From NCBI RefSeq assembly GCF_037992945.1, contig NZ_CP150304.1:4912501-4976500 (forward strand): DNA of 64,000 nt, in the 5' to 3' direction. Shown here one piece after another: positions 1 through 7,369 of the stretch; the stretch's first letter is position 1, and every line of letters begins with the position of its first letter. The position numbers and the translations under genes are program-made. Under the pieces are notes generated by a model, which ran no database searches, had not been told where the DNA came from, and was given only the letters and a program-made list of their open reading frames with translations. This DNA comes from Peribacillus sp. FSL E2-0218 (lineage in GTDB: Bacteria; Bacillota; Bacilli; Bacillales; DSM-1321).

Positions 1-1
1 A

Positions 2-871
2 TGGATCATCATTGATAATTATTTTGGCTTTCTTTCTGCGATTTCATTCAAGAAGCAAGTAAAATGTGTTCAAGTTTGGCATGCGGCAGGTGCCGTTAAA
101 CAATTCGGCGCAAAAGACCCTTCCATTCAAAACCGTTCTGCCGCTGCACGTAAAAGGTTTTTAAAGGTCTATGATACATTCGATTATGTTACGGCAGGTT
201 CAGACAGAATGGCAGAAATTTATCAAGAAAGTTTTCAATTGCCAGCATCACGCATCCTAAGGACCGGGATACCTCGAACCGATTTCTTTTTCGATGAAGA
301 TTCAAAAAAAATGGCACGCCGTGCGTTTCTTGCCAAGTTTCCGGAACTGGAGCACAAAAAAATCATGCTATATGCCCCTACGTTCCGTAATGATGGATTG
401 GATGATGGGAAGATTGCACTCGATTTGGAATTACTGTATAAAGAACTGCACGATGAAAATTATGCCATCCTGCTTAAACTGCATCCCGCTGTTAAAGCAG
501 ATCATGATCTTCAGATTAAATTCCCTGGGTTCGTTTATTCTGTAACGAGTGAATTTCATGTCAATCAACTGCTTATAAGTACAGACCTTTTAATAACTGA
601 CTACTCTTCCATTCCGTTTGAATTCTCCTTTTTAAATAGACCGATGATTTTCTTTGCCTATGATTTAGCCGAGTATGAACAAGAGCGGGGATTTTGGGAG
701 GATTATACAACATCCATGCCCGGACCGGTGGTATCCACCACGAAGGAGCTGCTGAGGGAAATCCGTTTCTCCGATCGCTCATTAGTGAAGATCGCTCCCT
801 TTAACCAAAAATGGAACCAATACTCGGCAGGAGCCTCAAGCCGAAATGTAGTTGATTATCTTTTTAAATAA
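2..871 (+). CDS. CDP-glycerol glycerophosphotransferase family protein, 5'-truncated
   Basis: Only the C-terminal 289 residues are in the window; the frame is open from base 2, so the gene starts upstream. The visible part has the TagB/TagF-type glycosyl/glycerophosphotransferase layout: VWHAAGAVKQFG near the start (the family has a W-H-G/A-x-G loop), then a FLLKLHP-like strand (AILLKLHPAV), then LLITDYSSIPFEFSFLNRP, the conserved TDYSS/D segment that in this family contacts CDP-glycerol. These enzymes polymerise or prime poly(glycerol phosphate) teichoic acid at the inner membrane face. A strong terminator follows at once, so this is the last gene of its transcript. The exact paralogue (TagB, TagF, or a minor wall-polymer enzyme) cannot be told from the C-terminal half. 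Confidence 0.9.
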   Translation, partial: WIIIDNYFGFLSAISFKKQVKCVQVWHAAGAVKQFGAKDPSIQNRSAAARKRFLKVYDTFDYVTAGSDRMAEIYQESFQLPASRILRTGIPRTDFFFDEDSKKMARRAFLAKFPELEHKKIMLYAPTFRNDGLDDGKIALDLELLYKELHDENYAILLKLHPAVKADHDLQIKFPGFVYSVTSEFHVNQLLISTDLLITDYSSIPFEFSFLNRPMIFFAYDLAEYEQERGFWEDYTTSMPGPVVSTTKELLREIRFSDRSLVKIAPFNQKWNQYSAGASSRNVVDYLFK

Positions 872-873
872 CA

Positions 874-908
874 AAAACCCCCTTCATGAATGAAGGGGGT
901 TTTGTTCG
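874..908 (+). terminator. Rho-independent terminator
   Basis: A 14-bp perfect stem (AAAACCCCCTTCAT paired with ATGAAGGGGGTTTT) starts 3 bases after the stop of the glycerophosphotransferase gene and runs into a T-rich tail. Confidence 0.93.
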
Positions 909-1151
909 TATAACCGTCATTTTTTTTGTAAAAAAAGGGTATTTTAACAGCGTGTGACAAACTTTTTGATTTTTCAGACATATATGAAAAAAGACTCATA
1001 ATATAGAAAATATTGTTGGTTTAATCACCATTTCCAAACCAATATAAACCAGTATAATACTACTATTTTCCCCTTGTAACAAAAATGTAATATTTTTTCG
1101 CAGGATTATTTTGTTAGAATAGGGAAAAAGACATATTAGAGGTGGAAAATC

Positions 1152-2189
1152 GTGAAAAAAAGTGTAGTCGCATTTTCGACAATAGCCATTTTATCTTCAA
1201 CTTTCGTTTCTCCTGCCCTTGCCGGTACATATACAGTGAAAAGCGGCGATACGCTAAGCAAGATCGCACAGAAACATAATACGACGGTACAAGACTTAAA
1301 ACAGCTAAATCATTTAAAAACCGACTTTTTGAAAATCAATCAAAAGTTATTGACATCAAACTCCAAAACAACATCAAACCATTCTTCGGTTTCCATGAAA
1401 AAAACAAAGAATACCACATATACCATAGTCTCTGGCGATACGTTAACCCGGATAGCGAACAAGCATAACCTGACACTAGCTGAATTGATGAAAATGAACA
1501 ACCTTAAATCCGACAGAATTTATGCAGGCGCCAAACTTATCGTATCCAAATCAACTACAACCACTACCGTTGAATTACCCAACAGCTCCAAGCCATCCAA
1601 TGATACACAGCCCCCGGTGAATTCGGCTACATACATTGTGGTGAAAGGCGACACGCTCTCAGGAATTTCCAGAAAGACCAATGTATCAGTAGCGCAGCTT
1701 AAAGCGGCCAACTCGTTAAATTCGGACTTAATCAGAGTGGGTCAAAAACTGAAATTAAGCAAAACATCCACTTCTGCCAATCCAGGGAAAAATGATGACA
1801 AGATAGAAACACCGAATTCAGGAAGTAAAGTAACCAAGCTCGTTTCCGAAGCGAAGAAATTGATAGGAACGCCTTATTCGTGGGCAGGCGCCTCGCCATC
1901 AGGATTCGATTGCAGCGGTTTCATTTACTATACATTTAAGAAGGCCGGATATGAGGTTTCCAGGCTCTCATCCTCCACATACTATGATATGGGCAAAAAG
2001 GTGACCTCACCTAAAAGCGGTGATCTTATCTTTTTTGCAACCGGTTCAAATAAACACGTAGTTAGCCATATGGGCATCTACTTGGGCGGAGGTCAGTTCA
2101 TCCACGCCTCGTCAAGTAAGGGCGTAACAATCACTTCTACTTCAAACTCTTATTTCCAGAGCAGGATCATCGGTTATAAAAGTTTATAA
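1152..2189 (+). CDS. Secreted LysM / NlpC-P60 peptidoglycan endopeptidase
   Basis: 345 aa. A signal peptide (residues 1-24, cleavage after PALA) is followed by three LysM modules at about 26-68, 89-132 and 160-202, each with the YTVxSGDTLSxIA start, joined by Ser/Thr/Asn-rich linkers. An NlpC/P60 domain fills 226-345, with Cys254 in DCSGF, His306 in VSHMGIYL and His318 in FIHAS as the likely catalytic triad. The layout matches B. subtilis LytE/CwlS/LytF, D,L-endopeptidases that cut between D-Glu and mDAP and act in cell separation or elongation; three LysM modules is as in LytE. The start ATG has an AGAGGTGG ribosome site. It stands alone between two terminators. Which of the paralogues it corresponds to is not decidable here. 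Confidence 0.93.
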   Translation: MKKSVVAFSTIAILSSTFVSPALAGTYTVKSGDTLSKIAQKHNTTVQDLKQLNHLKTDFLKINQKLLTSNSKTTSNHSSVSMKKTKNTTYTIVSGDTLTRIANKHNLTLAELMKMNNLKSDRIYAGAKLIVSKSTTTTTVELPNSSKPSNDTQPPVNSATYIVVKGDTLSGISRKTNVSVAQLKAANSLNSDLIRVGQKLKLSKTSTSANPGKNDDKIETPNSGSKVTKLVSEAKKLIGTPYSWAGASPSGFDCSGFIYYTFKKAGYEVSRLSSSTYYDMGKKVTSPKSGDLIFFATGSNKHVVSHMGIYLGGGQFIHASSSKGVTITSTSNSYFQSRIIGYKSL

Positions 2190-2195
2190 ATTGCC

Positions 2196-2230
2196 ATGTC
2201 CAGGCTTTCACTTATGGCCTGGACATTTTC
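2196..2230 (+). terminator. Rho-independent terminator
   Basis: ATGTCCAGGC pairs with GCCTGGACAT across an 11-base loop, followed by TTTT, 7 bases after the LysM gene stop. Confidence 0.85.
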
Positions 2231-2310
2231 ATGTCAAAACGACACATCCTCATTCCTTAGAATAAAAAAATCGGCGGCGAAGGGATCAGTACAACCTGAC
2301 ATCCCAGACT

Positions 2311-2348
2311 GTAGACAAACTCGATGAAAATCGAGTTTGTCTATTTTT
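2311..2348. repeat. GTAGACAAACTC hairpin, copy 1
   Basis: TAGACAAACTCGAT (2312-2325) and ATCGAGTTTGTCTA (2330-2343) form a 14-bp perfect stem with a GAAA loop, followed by TTTTT, so it could terminate plus-strand transcription. Two more hairpins with the same arm lie at 4829-4864 and 31812-31850. It sits 20 bp before the dispersed repeat at 2369. Confidence 0.8.
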
Positions 2349-2368
2349 ATGGCCTGTACAATTTAGAC

Positions 2369-2491
2369 GTTGATTTCCACTCCAGGCACTCGCTTTCCGC
2401 GGGCGGTCGGGGAGCCTCCTCGGCTTTGCCTGCGGGGTCTCCCCTAGACGCGCTTTTCCCGCAGGAGTCTCGAACACCCGCTCCAATCAAC
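2369..2491. repeat. Dispersed GC-rich intergenic repeat, copy A (complete)
   Basis: A 123-bp block bounded by GTTGATT and AATCAAC, with internal landmarks CACTCGCTTTCCGCGG, GGAGCCTCCTCGG, GGGGTCTCCCC and CCCGCAGGAGTCTCG. The same landmarks recur, in either orientation and more decayed, at 4611, 9908, 14793, 19418 and 31447. The block is far more GC-rich than its flanks and carries no convincing gene; open frames across it are by-products. Confidence 0.75.
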
Positions 2492-2566
2492 TTTGTCTTA
2501 CCTTTTAGATAGAACACTTTTGACTGGAGTCATTTTTGTTTTAAAATTGAAGGATTAAAACTTGAG

Positions 2567-3126
2567 GTGATGAGGATGCTTTCTAAACATGATTCTATTC
2601 AGCGAGATCAACTTGAAATGATTACTTTAGATCAACTGGTGCCACCGAACCATTTGGTTCGTAAAATGGAGGCTGCCATTGACTTCACTTTCATTTATGA
2701 CTTGGTGTTTACGATGAACACTTTGATTGTTACCTTTGCCCTTCGGGAGAAACTTTAAAGTACTCAACAACAAATAAAGAGGGCTATCGCGAGTACAAAT
2801 CGCCCAAACAAATTTGTGCAACATGCTCATTTTTATCACGGTGTACGGAAAGCAAAGACCATCAAAAAGTAGTGACACGGCATATCTGGCAAGCATATGT
2901 GGAAGAAGCAGATCATCTGCGTCATCATCAAGAGGTAAAACCTATATATGCGAAACGCAAAGAAACGATTGAGCGTGTATTCGCAGATGCAAAAGAAAAG
3001 CATGGTATGCGTTGGACTACTTTAAGGGGACTTAAAAAATTGTCGATGCAGGCGATGCTTACTTTCGCTGCCATGAATGTAAAGAAGATGGCCACTTGGA
3101 CATGGCAAGGTCCTAAAACGGCTTAA
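2567..3126 (+). pseudogene. IS1182-type transposase remnant with internal deletion
   Basis: The first 45 codons (start near 2567, frame 2) match the N-terminus of IS1182-family DDE transposases, including DQLVPPNHLVRKMEAAIDF and FIYDLV. At about 2700 the frame changes and the sequence jumps to the C-terminal part: GVYDEHFDCYLCPSGETLKY, a KEGYREYKS segment, the CATC...C cysteine pattern, and the ERVFADAKEKHGMRW region that contains the last catalytic Glu. Family members are roughly 450-490 aa; only about 187 codons remain, so the catalytic core is gone. A 17-bp-stem hairpin follows at 3186-3223. Not mobile on its own. Confidence 0.88.
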
Positions 3127-3185
3127 CATAGCGGCTCGAAGAGCCCAAATCTCGTAACCTTTGGTCAAAATTTCAAAGGAATTTC

Positions 3186-3226
3186 AAAAGGGGTTCGGAA
3201 TTTTTTAATTCCGAACCCCTTTTGTC
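3186..3226. terminator. Hairpin downstream of the IS1182 remnant
   Basis: AAAAGGGGTTCGGAATT (3186-3202) pairs perfectly with AATTCCGAACCCCTTTT (3207-3223), a 17-bp stem with a TTTT loop and U/A-rich flanks on both sides, so it can act in both directions. A GTCTACAAAC tail follows, resembling one arm of the GTAGACAAACTC hairpins. Confidence 0.75.
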
Positions 3227-3390
3227 TACAAACTGACTGACATCCTTCGTTTTTTTAAGTGAAAATAGGTAAAAATGCACTCTACCTACAAAAAGATACT
3301 ATTCTATTTTTAACAGAAAAAAGGTATAGTTAGGGCTAGGCACTTTTTCATACCTTCCATTTTTGTTGGATGGTTCAGGGAGGAATTTAG

Positions 3391-4317
3391 ATGAGATCTG
3401 AACATAAAAAGAAGAAAAAGAAACGCAAAACGTTTAAAATAATCGGCTTTACCCTACTTATCCTTTTCATAGGCGCAGGCGTTTATGCAGCCTCCGTTTA
3501 TCAATCCCTTGCAGGCGCAATTCACACGATGCAGGGAACGGAGCATAAAACGGATAAGCGTGTAGATGATATTAAATTCAAAAGCAAAGATCCCTTTTCA
3601 ATCCTTATCCTTGGTGTGGATGAAAGAAAAAATGACAAAGGCCGATCAGATACGATGATTGTCATGACAGTCAATCCTAAAAAAGAATCCATTGAATTGT
3701 TGAGTTTGCCAAGAGACACACGCACCGAAATCATCGGTAAAGGTACGACTGATAAAATGAACCATGCCTATGCATTCGGCGGAGTTTCCATGTCGATCAA
3801 CACAGTCGAAGCGTATCTAGACATTCCGATCGATTATTACGTCAAAATGAATATGGAAGGTTTCCAAGATATCGTGAATGCGGTAGGCGGTGTCACCGTC
3901 GATAATGATATGGACCTTGCTTATAAAGGCTATACCTTCAAAAAAGGCACGATTGACTTAAATGGTAAAGAAGCCTTGATTTATTCCCGTATCCGTAAGG
4001 AAGATCCTCGCGGTGATTATGGACGCCAAATGCGGCAACGCCAGGTTATCCAAGCTGTCATGAAAAAGGGTTCAAGCCTTTCGACACTCACCAATTATGA
4101 TGATATCTTCAAAGCATTAGGGAAAAACGTTGAAACCAATTTAACCTTCAACGAAATGCTCAGCATCCAGAATAACTATAAATCTTCACTGAAGAACATT
4201 GAACAATATACACTTCAAGGTGACAATCAAAGGGTGAATGGCATCTTTTACAACATTGTCCCCGACGATAAAAAACTCGAAGCCCAAAACCGGATCAAAA
4301 CACATTTGGGATTATAA
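3391..4317 (+). CDS. LCP (LytR-CpsA-Psr) family cell-wall polymer ligase
   Basis: 308 aa. A very basic N-terminus (HKKKKKKRK) precedes one membrane anchor at about residues 16-36, leaving an outward-facing LCP domain from about 70 to 230. Signature parts are ILILGVDERKNDKGRSDTMIV, the ELLSLPRDTRTEI segment with the conserved Arg, and YSRIRKEDPRGDYGRQMRQR near the end of the domain. LCP proteins (TagT/U/V in B. subtilis) move undecaprenyl-linked teichoic acid or other glycopolymers onto peptidoglycan. The ATG has a GGGAGGAA site 7-8 bases upstream. The neighbours (glycerophosphotransferase, LTA synthase-like gene) fit wall-polymer assembly. LytR-type autoregulation is possible but unseen. Confidence 0.93.
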   Translation: MRSEHKKKKKKRKTFKIIGFTLLILFIGAGVYAASVYQSLAGAIHTMQGTEHKTDKRVDDIKFKSKDPFSILILGVDERKNDKGRSDTMIVMTVNPKKESIELLSLPRDTRTEIIGKGTTDKMNHAYAFGGVSMSINTVEAYLDIPIDYYVKMNMEGFQDIVNAVGGVTVDNDMDLAYKGYTFKKGTIDLNGKEALIYSRIRKEDPRGDYGRQMRQRQVIQAVMKKGSSLSTLTNYDDIFKALGKNVETNLTFNEMLSIQNNYKSSLKNIEQYTLQGDNQRVNGIFYNIVPDDKKLEAQNRIKTHLGL

Positions 4318-4323
4318 CCGAAA

Positions 4324-4404
4324 GAGGATGACTTAATTGCCATCCTCTCAGACTTCAGACAAAAAAAGGGTTTCGGAATGATCTCATTCCGAAGCCCTTT
4401 TCAT
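4324..4404 (+). terminator. Tandem terminator hairpins after the LCP gene
   Basis: A small hairpin (GAGGATG 4324-4330 with CATCCTC 4341-4347) is followed by a longer one, AAAAGGGTTTCGGAATGA (4364-4381) with TCATTCCGAAGCCCTTTT (4384-4401), which ends in a T-rich run. The second closely resembles the IS-associated hairpin at 3186, differing at a few stem positions and in the loop. Confidence 0.85.
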
Positions 4405-4610
4405 TTAAGCAGATACTTATCTAGATCATCATCGGCAACCAACTGTCCGTGGAACCGAATCCGTTTTCTTTCCTAAGCCTTCCTGTTGAGCAATGGGCAA
4501 GCCATCTCTGTGCTACATCTAAAGGAAACGAAACATCCAATTTACAAACCCTCCAAAACTGTGGGCTGAAGCTCCATTTCAATCCCCACGCATAGGGCAA
4601 GGGAACGCAA

Positions 4611-4722
4611 GGCAGCGAGACTCCTGCGGGAATTGCGTGTCTACGTGAGACCCCACAGGCGGAAAGCAAAGGCTGGCTCACGGACCGCCTCTGGATAAGC
4701 GAGCGCCTGCAGGAAATGAAAC
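4611..4722. repeat. Dispersed intergenic repeat, copy B (inverted)
   Basis: Runs opposite to copy A: GCGAGACTCCTGCGGGAA, then GTGAGACCCCACAGGCGG, GGCTGGCTCACGGACCGCC, and GAGCGCCTGCAGGAAATGAA. More decayed than copy A. The 555-bp gene-free stretch 4318-4873 otherwise holds only hairpins; no gene is supported in it. Confidence 0.7.
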
Positions 4723-4828
4723 GGTCTACTTACAAATCCCCCCAATACTGTAGGCAATTGATATCCTAGCTCTGTTTTCACACAGAATGCAATTAAACAT
4801 ATGTTGGAAATCCAGTCCCACAAAGATT

Positions 4829-4864
4829 GTAGACAAACTCCCATTGTTACCCGAGTTTGTCTAC
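4829..4864. repeat. GTAGACAAACTC hairpin, copy 2
   Basis: GTAGACAAACTC (4829-4840) and GAGTTTGTCTAC (4853-4864) form a 12-bp perfect stem. It lies 9 bases beyond the stop of the minus-strand LTA synthase-like gene, so it is in position to end or protect that transcript, though no clean U-run follows. Confidence 0.8.
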
Positions 4865-4873
4865 ATCCTTTCT

Positions 4874-6640
4874 TCAATCCCCCGATTGTTTAAAATAGTC
4901 GGTAATGATCACTTGATCACTCAGATCAATTTCCCTTTGGTCTTTTGGTGAGAATTCTTCGACCTTGCCTTCTGCATTTATTTTCATTTGGGAGCCATAA
5001 TCTCCTTTCAATATCAAGGCACGCCCCTCCTTCCCATTCAGCATGCTTTCGCCAAAGTATGTAGAGCTCTTAATACCAAACAAATCATAAAGGGTCGGTA
5101 AAATATCTACCTGCCCCGCTACCTTATCAATCGTTTTTCCTTCCATATCCTGCTGATACATGATGACCGGGATGGGCATATACTTGGCCATCCACTCGTC
5201 ATCGCTAATCTTACGTCCATAGTACGCTTCAACCGTGGGTTTATCTTTTAAAAAAAGCCCATCATGATCACCGTAAAGGACGATCACGCTGTCCTTCAGC
5301 TTGCCGGCATCCTCCAGCTTCTTAACGAATTCGCCGATCGCCGAATCCGTATAATGCATGGCCTCAAAATATTTAGTCAGGTAACTTTCTTCCTTTCCTG
5401 CTTCAGGTTTCAACGTTATTCTTTCCTTTGGCAGCGAAAAGGGAACATGACTGGTCAATGTCACAAAAAAAGCATAATACGGATCTTGTTTATCTTTTAA
5501 GATCTTATAGCTTTGATTGAAGAAGCTGCGGTCTCCCAACCCCATTGATATGATTTCATCCTGCTGCATATCCTCTATTGAATAATATTCGGAAAACCCC
5601 AATGAGGGATACGCATGCTGACGATTCCAAAAGTCCTCCTCATCTCCATGAAAAGCAAAGCTTTGATAATCCGATTTTTTTAACTCTTTGGCAAGGCCAG
5701 GAAAGTCATTATAAGGGAACCGAAAAAATGTCGCACCTTGCTTCAAAGGATATACACCCGTATTCGTAATCAGCTCACCATCAGACGAATTCCCGAATAC
5801 TGTCTGGGGATATACATGCGGAAAATACAATCCTTCTTTGGCAAGTTCATTCATGAAGGGCGTGACTTCCTGTCCGGCACTCTTCTGAAATAGCGGAAAT
5901 GCCTGTAATGACTCCACCTGGATAAGGATGAGGTTCTTCCCCTTCAGCGAGCCAGATAAGTCATGAAACGGCTTGGTCTTTTTATTGAAGTAATCGGAAA
6001 CGGCTTTTTTATCATCCGCAGACATCACATGCCTTCCTGAATCCGCAAAGTAGGCATACGTATCCAATACATGATGTCCAATCGGACCCCAGTTCCGCAA
6101 AAACGTATTCGCCTCATAGCGCCGGGTGATATCGACTTTGTCGATGAAAATATTTTTTACCGGCTTAAGCCCCGCGACCATCAGGAATAGCAGTGCCGGT
6201 ATAAGCGCCATGTGCTTGAGGGGATATTTCTTTTTCACGAACGACTCGGCGATTGGAATGCCCACCAGAAGAAAGAGGGCATCCTTGATTTCCATCATGC
6301 TGAATATACTCTCACCCAGCCCATTCAGATTACTTTTTTGCATCCACAAATAAGAATTCATGGGTGTCGCGTAATAACGGTAAAACCAAATATCGGCAAG
6401 GAAAAAGGCCATGATCGATAGTAAGGACAGTGAAAAAAACGCTCCTTTCACGACCCTGTTCGATACCCACTCCTTCAGATAAACAATAAAGCCGGCAATG
6501 CCTACGATGATCGTGATTATTCCTATAGAGAGATGATTGCCCATCTTGGCATTCGTATATATGAAAAGCATGGTCACGATTGAAACCGACAAAATCTCTA
6601 ATAGCCTCTCCTTCAATCGCTGGTTAACGTTATCCTTCAT
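4874..6640 (-). CDS. LTA synthase family protein (membrane phosphoglycerol transferase)
   Basis: 588 aa. About five membrane helices in the first 160 residues are followed by an extracellular sulfatase-fold domain, the LtaS architecture. Recognisable parts: Glu243 in IQVESLQAF (metal ligand), GNSSDGE at 283-289 (the nucleophile loop), HGDEEDFWNRQ, TLTSHVPFSLP, and YGDHDG. LtaS-type enzymes take glycerol phosphate from phosphatidylglycerol to build or prime lipoteichoic acid. In characterised LtaS the nucleophile is Thr in a G-K-T-S-D loop; here the aligned residue reads Ser285. It may therefore be a primase or an LtaS paralogue rather than the main polymerase. Monocistronic, with a repeat hairpin after the stop. 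Confidence 0.92.
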   Translation of the reverse strand: MKDNVNQRLKERLLEILSVSIVTMLFIYTNAKMGNHLSIGIITIIVGIAGFIVYLKEWVSNRVVKGAFFSLSLLSIMAFFLADIWFYRYYATPMNSYLWMQKSNLNGLGESIFSMMEIKDALFLLVGIPIAESFVKKKYPLKHMALIPALLFLMVAGLKPVKNIFIDKVDITRRYEANTFLRNWGPIGHHVLDTYAYFADSGRHVMSADDKKAVSDYFNKKTKPFHDLSGSLKGKNLILIQVESLQAFPLFQKSAGQEVTPFMNELAKEGLYFPHVYPQTVFGNSSDGELITNTGVYPLKQGATFFRFPYNDFPGLAKELKKSDYQSFAFHGDEEDFWNRQHAYPSLGFSEYYSIEDMQQDEIISMGLGDRSFFNQSYKILKDKQDPYYAFFVTLTSHVPFSLPKERITLKPEAGKEESYLTKYFEAMHYTDSAIGEFVKKLEDAGKLKDSVIVLYGDHDGLFLKDKPTVEAYYGRKISDDEWMAKYMPIPVIMYQQDMEGKTIDKVAGQVDILPTLYDLFGIKSSTYFGESMLNGKEGRALILKGDYGSQMKINAEGKVEEFSPKDQREIDLSDQVIITDYFKQSGD

Positions 6641-6774
6641 GCTCCTGCCACTTTCCTCTTCATGATTTCCAGGGTCAGGCCTGGTTACGGAAGATTCTTA
6701 TAAATATTACTTAGCGTTGCCATTTATGAAACTTTGCAGACAGAAAACATAAAACAGGATAAATAATTGGCATA

Positions 6775-6808
6775 AAAAAAAGCCTCCATCAATGGATGAG
6801 GGCTTTCC
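6775..6808 (-). terminator. Terminator of the secA2-slaP transcript
   Basis: On the minus strand AGCCCTCATC pairs with GATGGAGGCT (one G-T-type mismatch), followed by eight T residues. It is downstream of the SlaP-like gene at 6902. Confidence 0.85.
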
Positions 6809-6901
6809 TTGTTGCTAAACTCCTTCTTCATTCTCGCATTTCACAGGCAGGCAAAAAAAGGAGAACCCCTTTGTCCAGAACATGTGCAGGTTTTCCTACG
6901 T

Positions 6902-7369
6902 TCATGTCCATTCAAACACAATCTGCCAATCATCAGGAATCAATTCCGTCAGCCTATCATGTTCCTCGAAAAGGAATTGCCACGCTATGCTTGAACGTGC
7001 AGGCACCTCACCGAGCACCGAAAGATCAAATGCCTTTTTTGCCAATGCTCTTCCGCTCCCATCCACTAACAATATATTCACGACTTCAAACCGGATCGGT
7101 TTTTCCAATGAATTTCGTAAAAAAGCGATGGCAATGACATCTTCCTCTTCCCTTACAAGTTTCACCCCGGATATCGAAATTTGATTGGGCTTCAACAAGG
7201 GCAGCTGCTGATGGTGAAACCTATAGACGTATTCCTCTTGCTTTGAAATGTGCCAGTCCTCATGAAATAGCAGCGCAGTTTGAACAGCGTCAGCCTCCTT
7301 GAGTACGTCATCTTCATTCGAAGCTAACCAAACTTTCCTTTCATTGATTCCTTTATTAAATAAACTCAT
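6902..7369 (-). CDS. slaP: Accessory Sec system S-layer assembly protein (SlaP-like)
   Basis: 155 aa, soluble, no signal peptide or membrane segment. Sequence features include an N-terminal FNKGINERKVWLASNEDD segment and a C-terminal IPDDWQIVFEW, resembling the small protein encoded beside secA2 in B. anthracis (SlaP), which is needed for efficient SecA2-dependent S-layer secretion. The start codon overlaps the secA2 stop by 4 bases (ATGA), so the two are translationally coupled. No S-layer (SLH) gene is visible in this window, so the exported substrate is unknown. The identification rests on context plus recalled similarity; the symbol is by analogy. Confidence 0.8.
   Translation of the reverse strand: MSLFNKGINERKVWLASNEDDVLKEADAVQTALLFHEDWHISKQEEYVYRFHHQQLPLLKPNQISISGVKLVREEEDVIAIAFLRNSLEKPIRFEVVNILLVDGSGRALAKKAFDLSVLGEVPARSSIAWQFLFEEHDRLTELIPDDWQIVFEWT

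Noticed and set aside
2286..2512. Open frames on both strands across the GC-rich repeat
   Set aside because: They follow the repeat's composition, differ between copies, and have no ribosome site.
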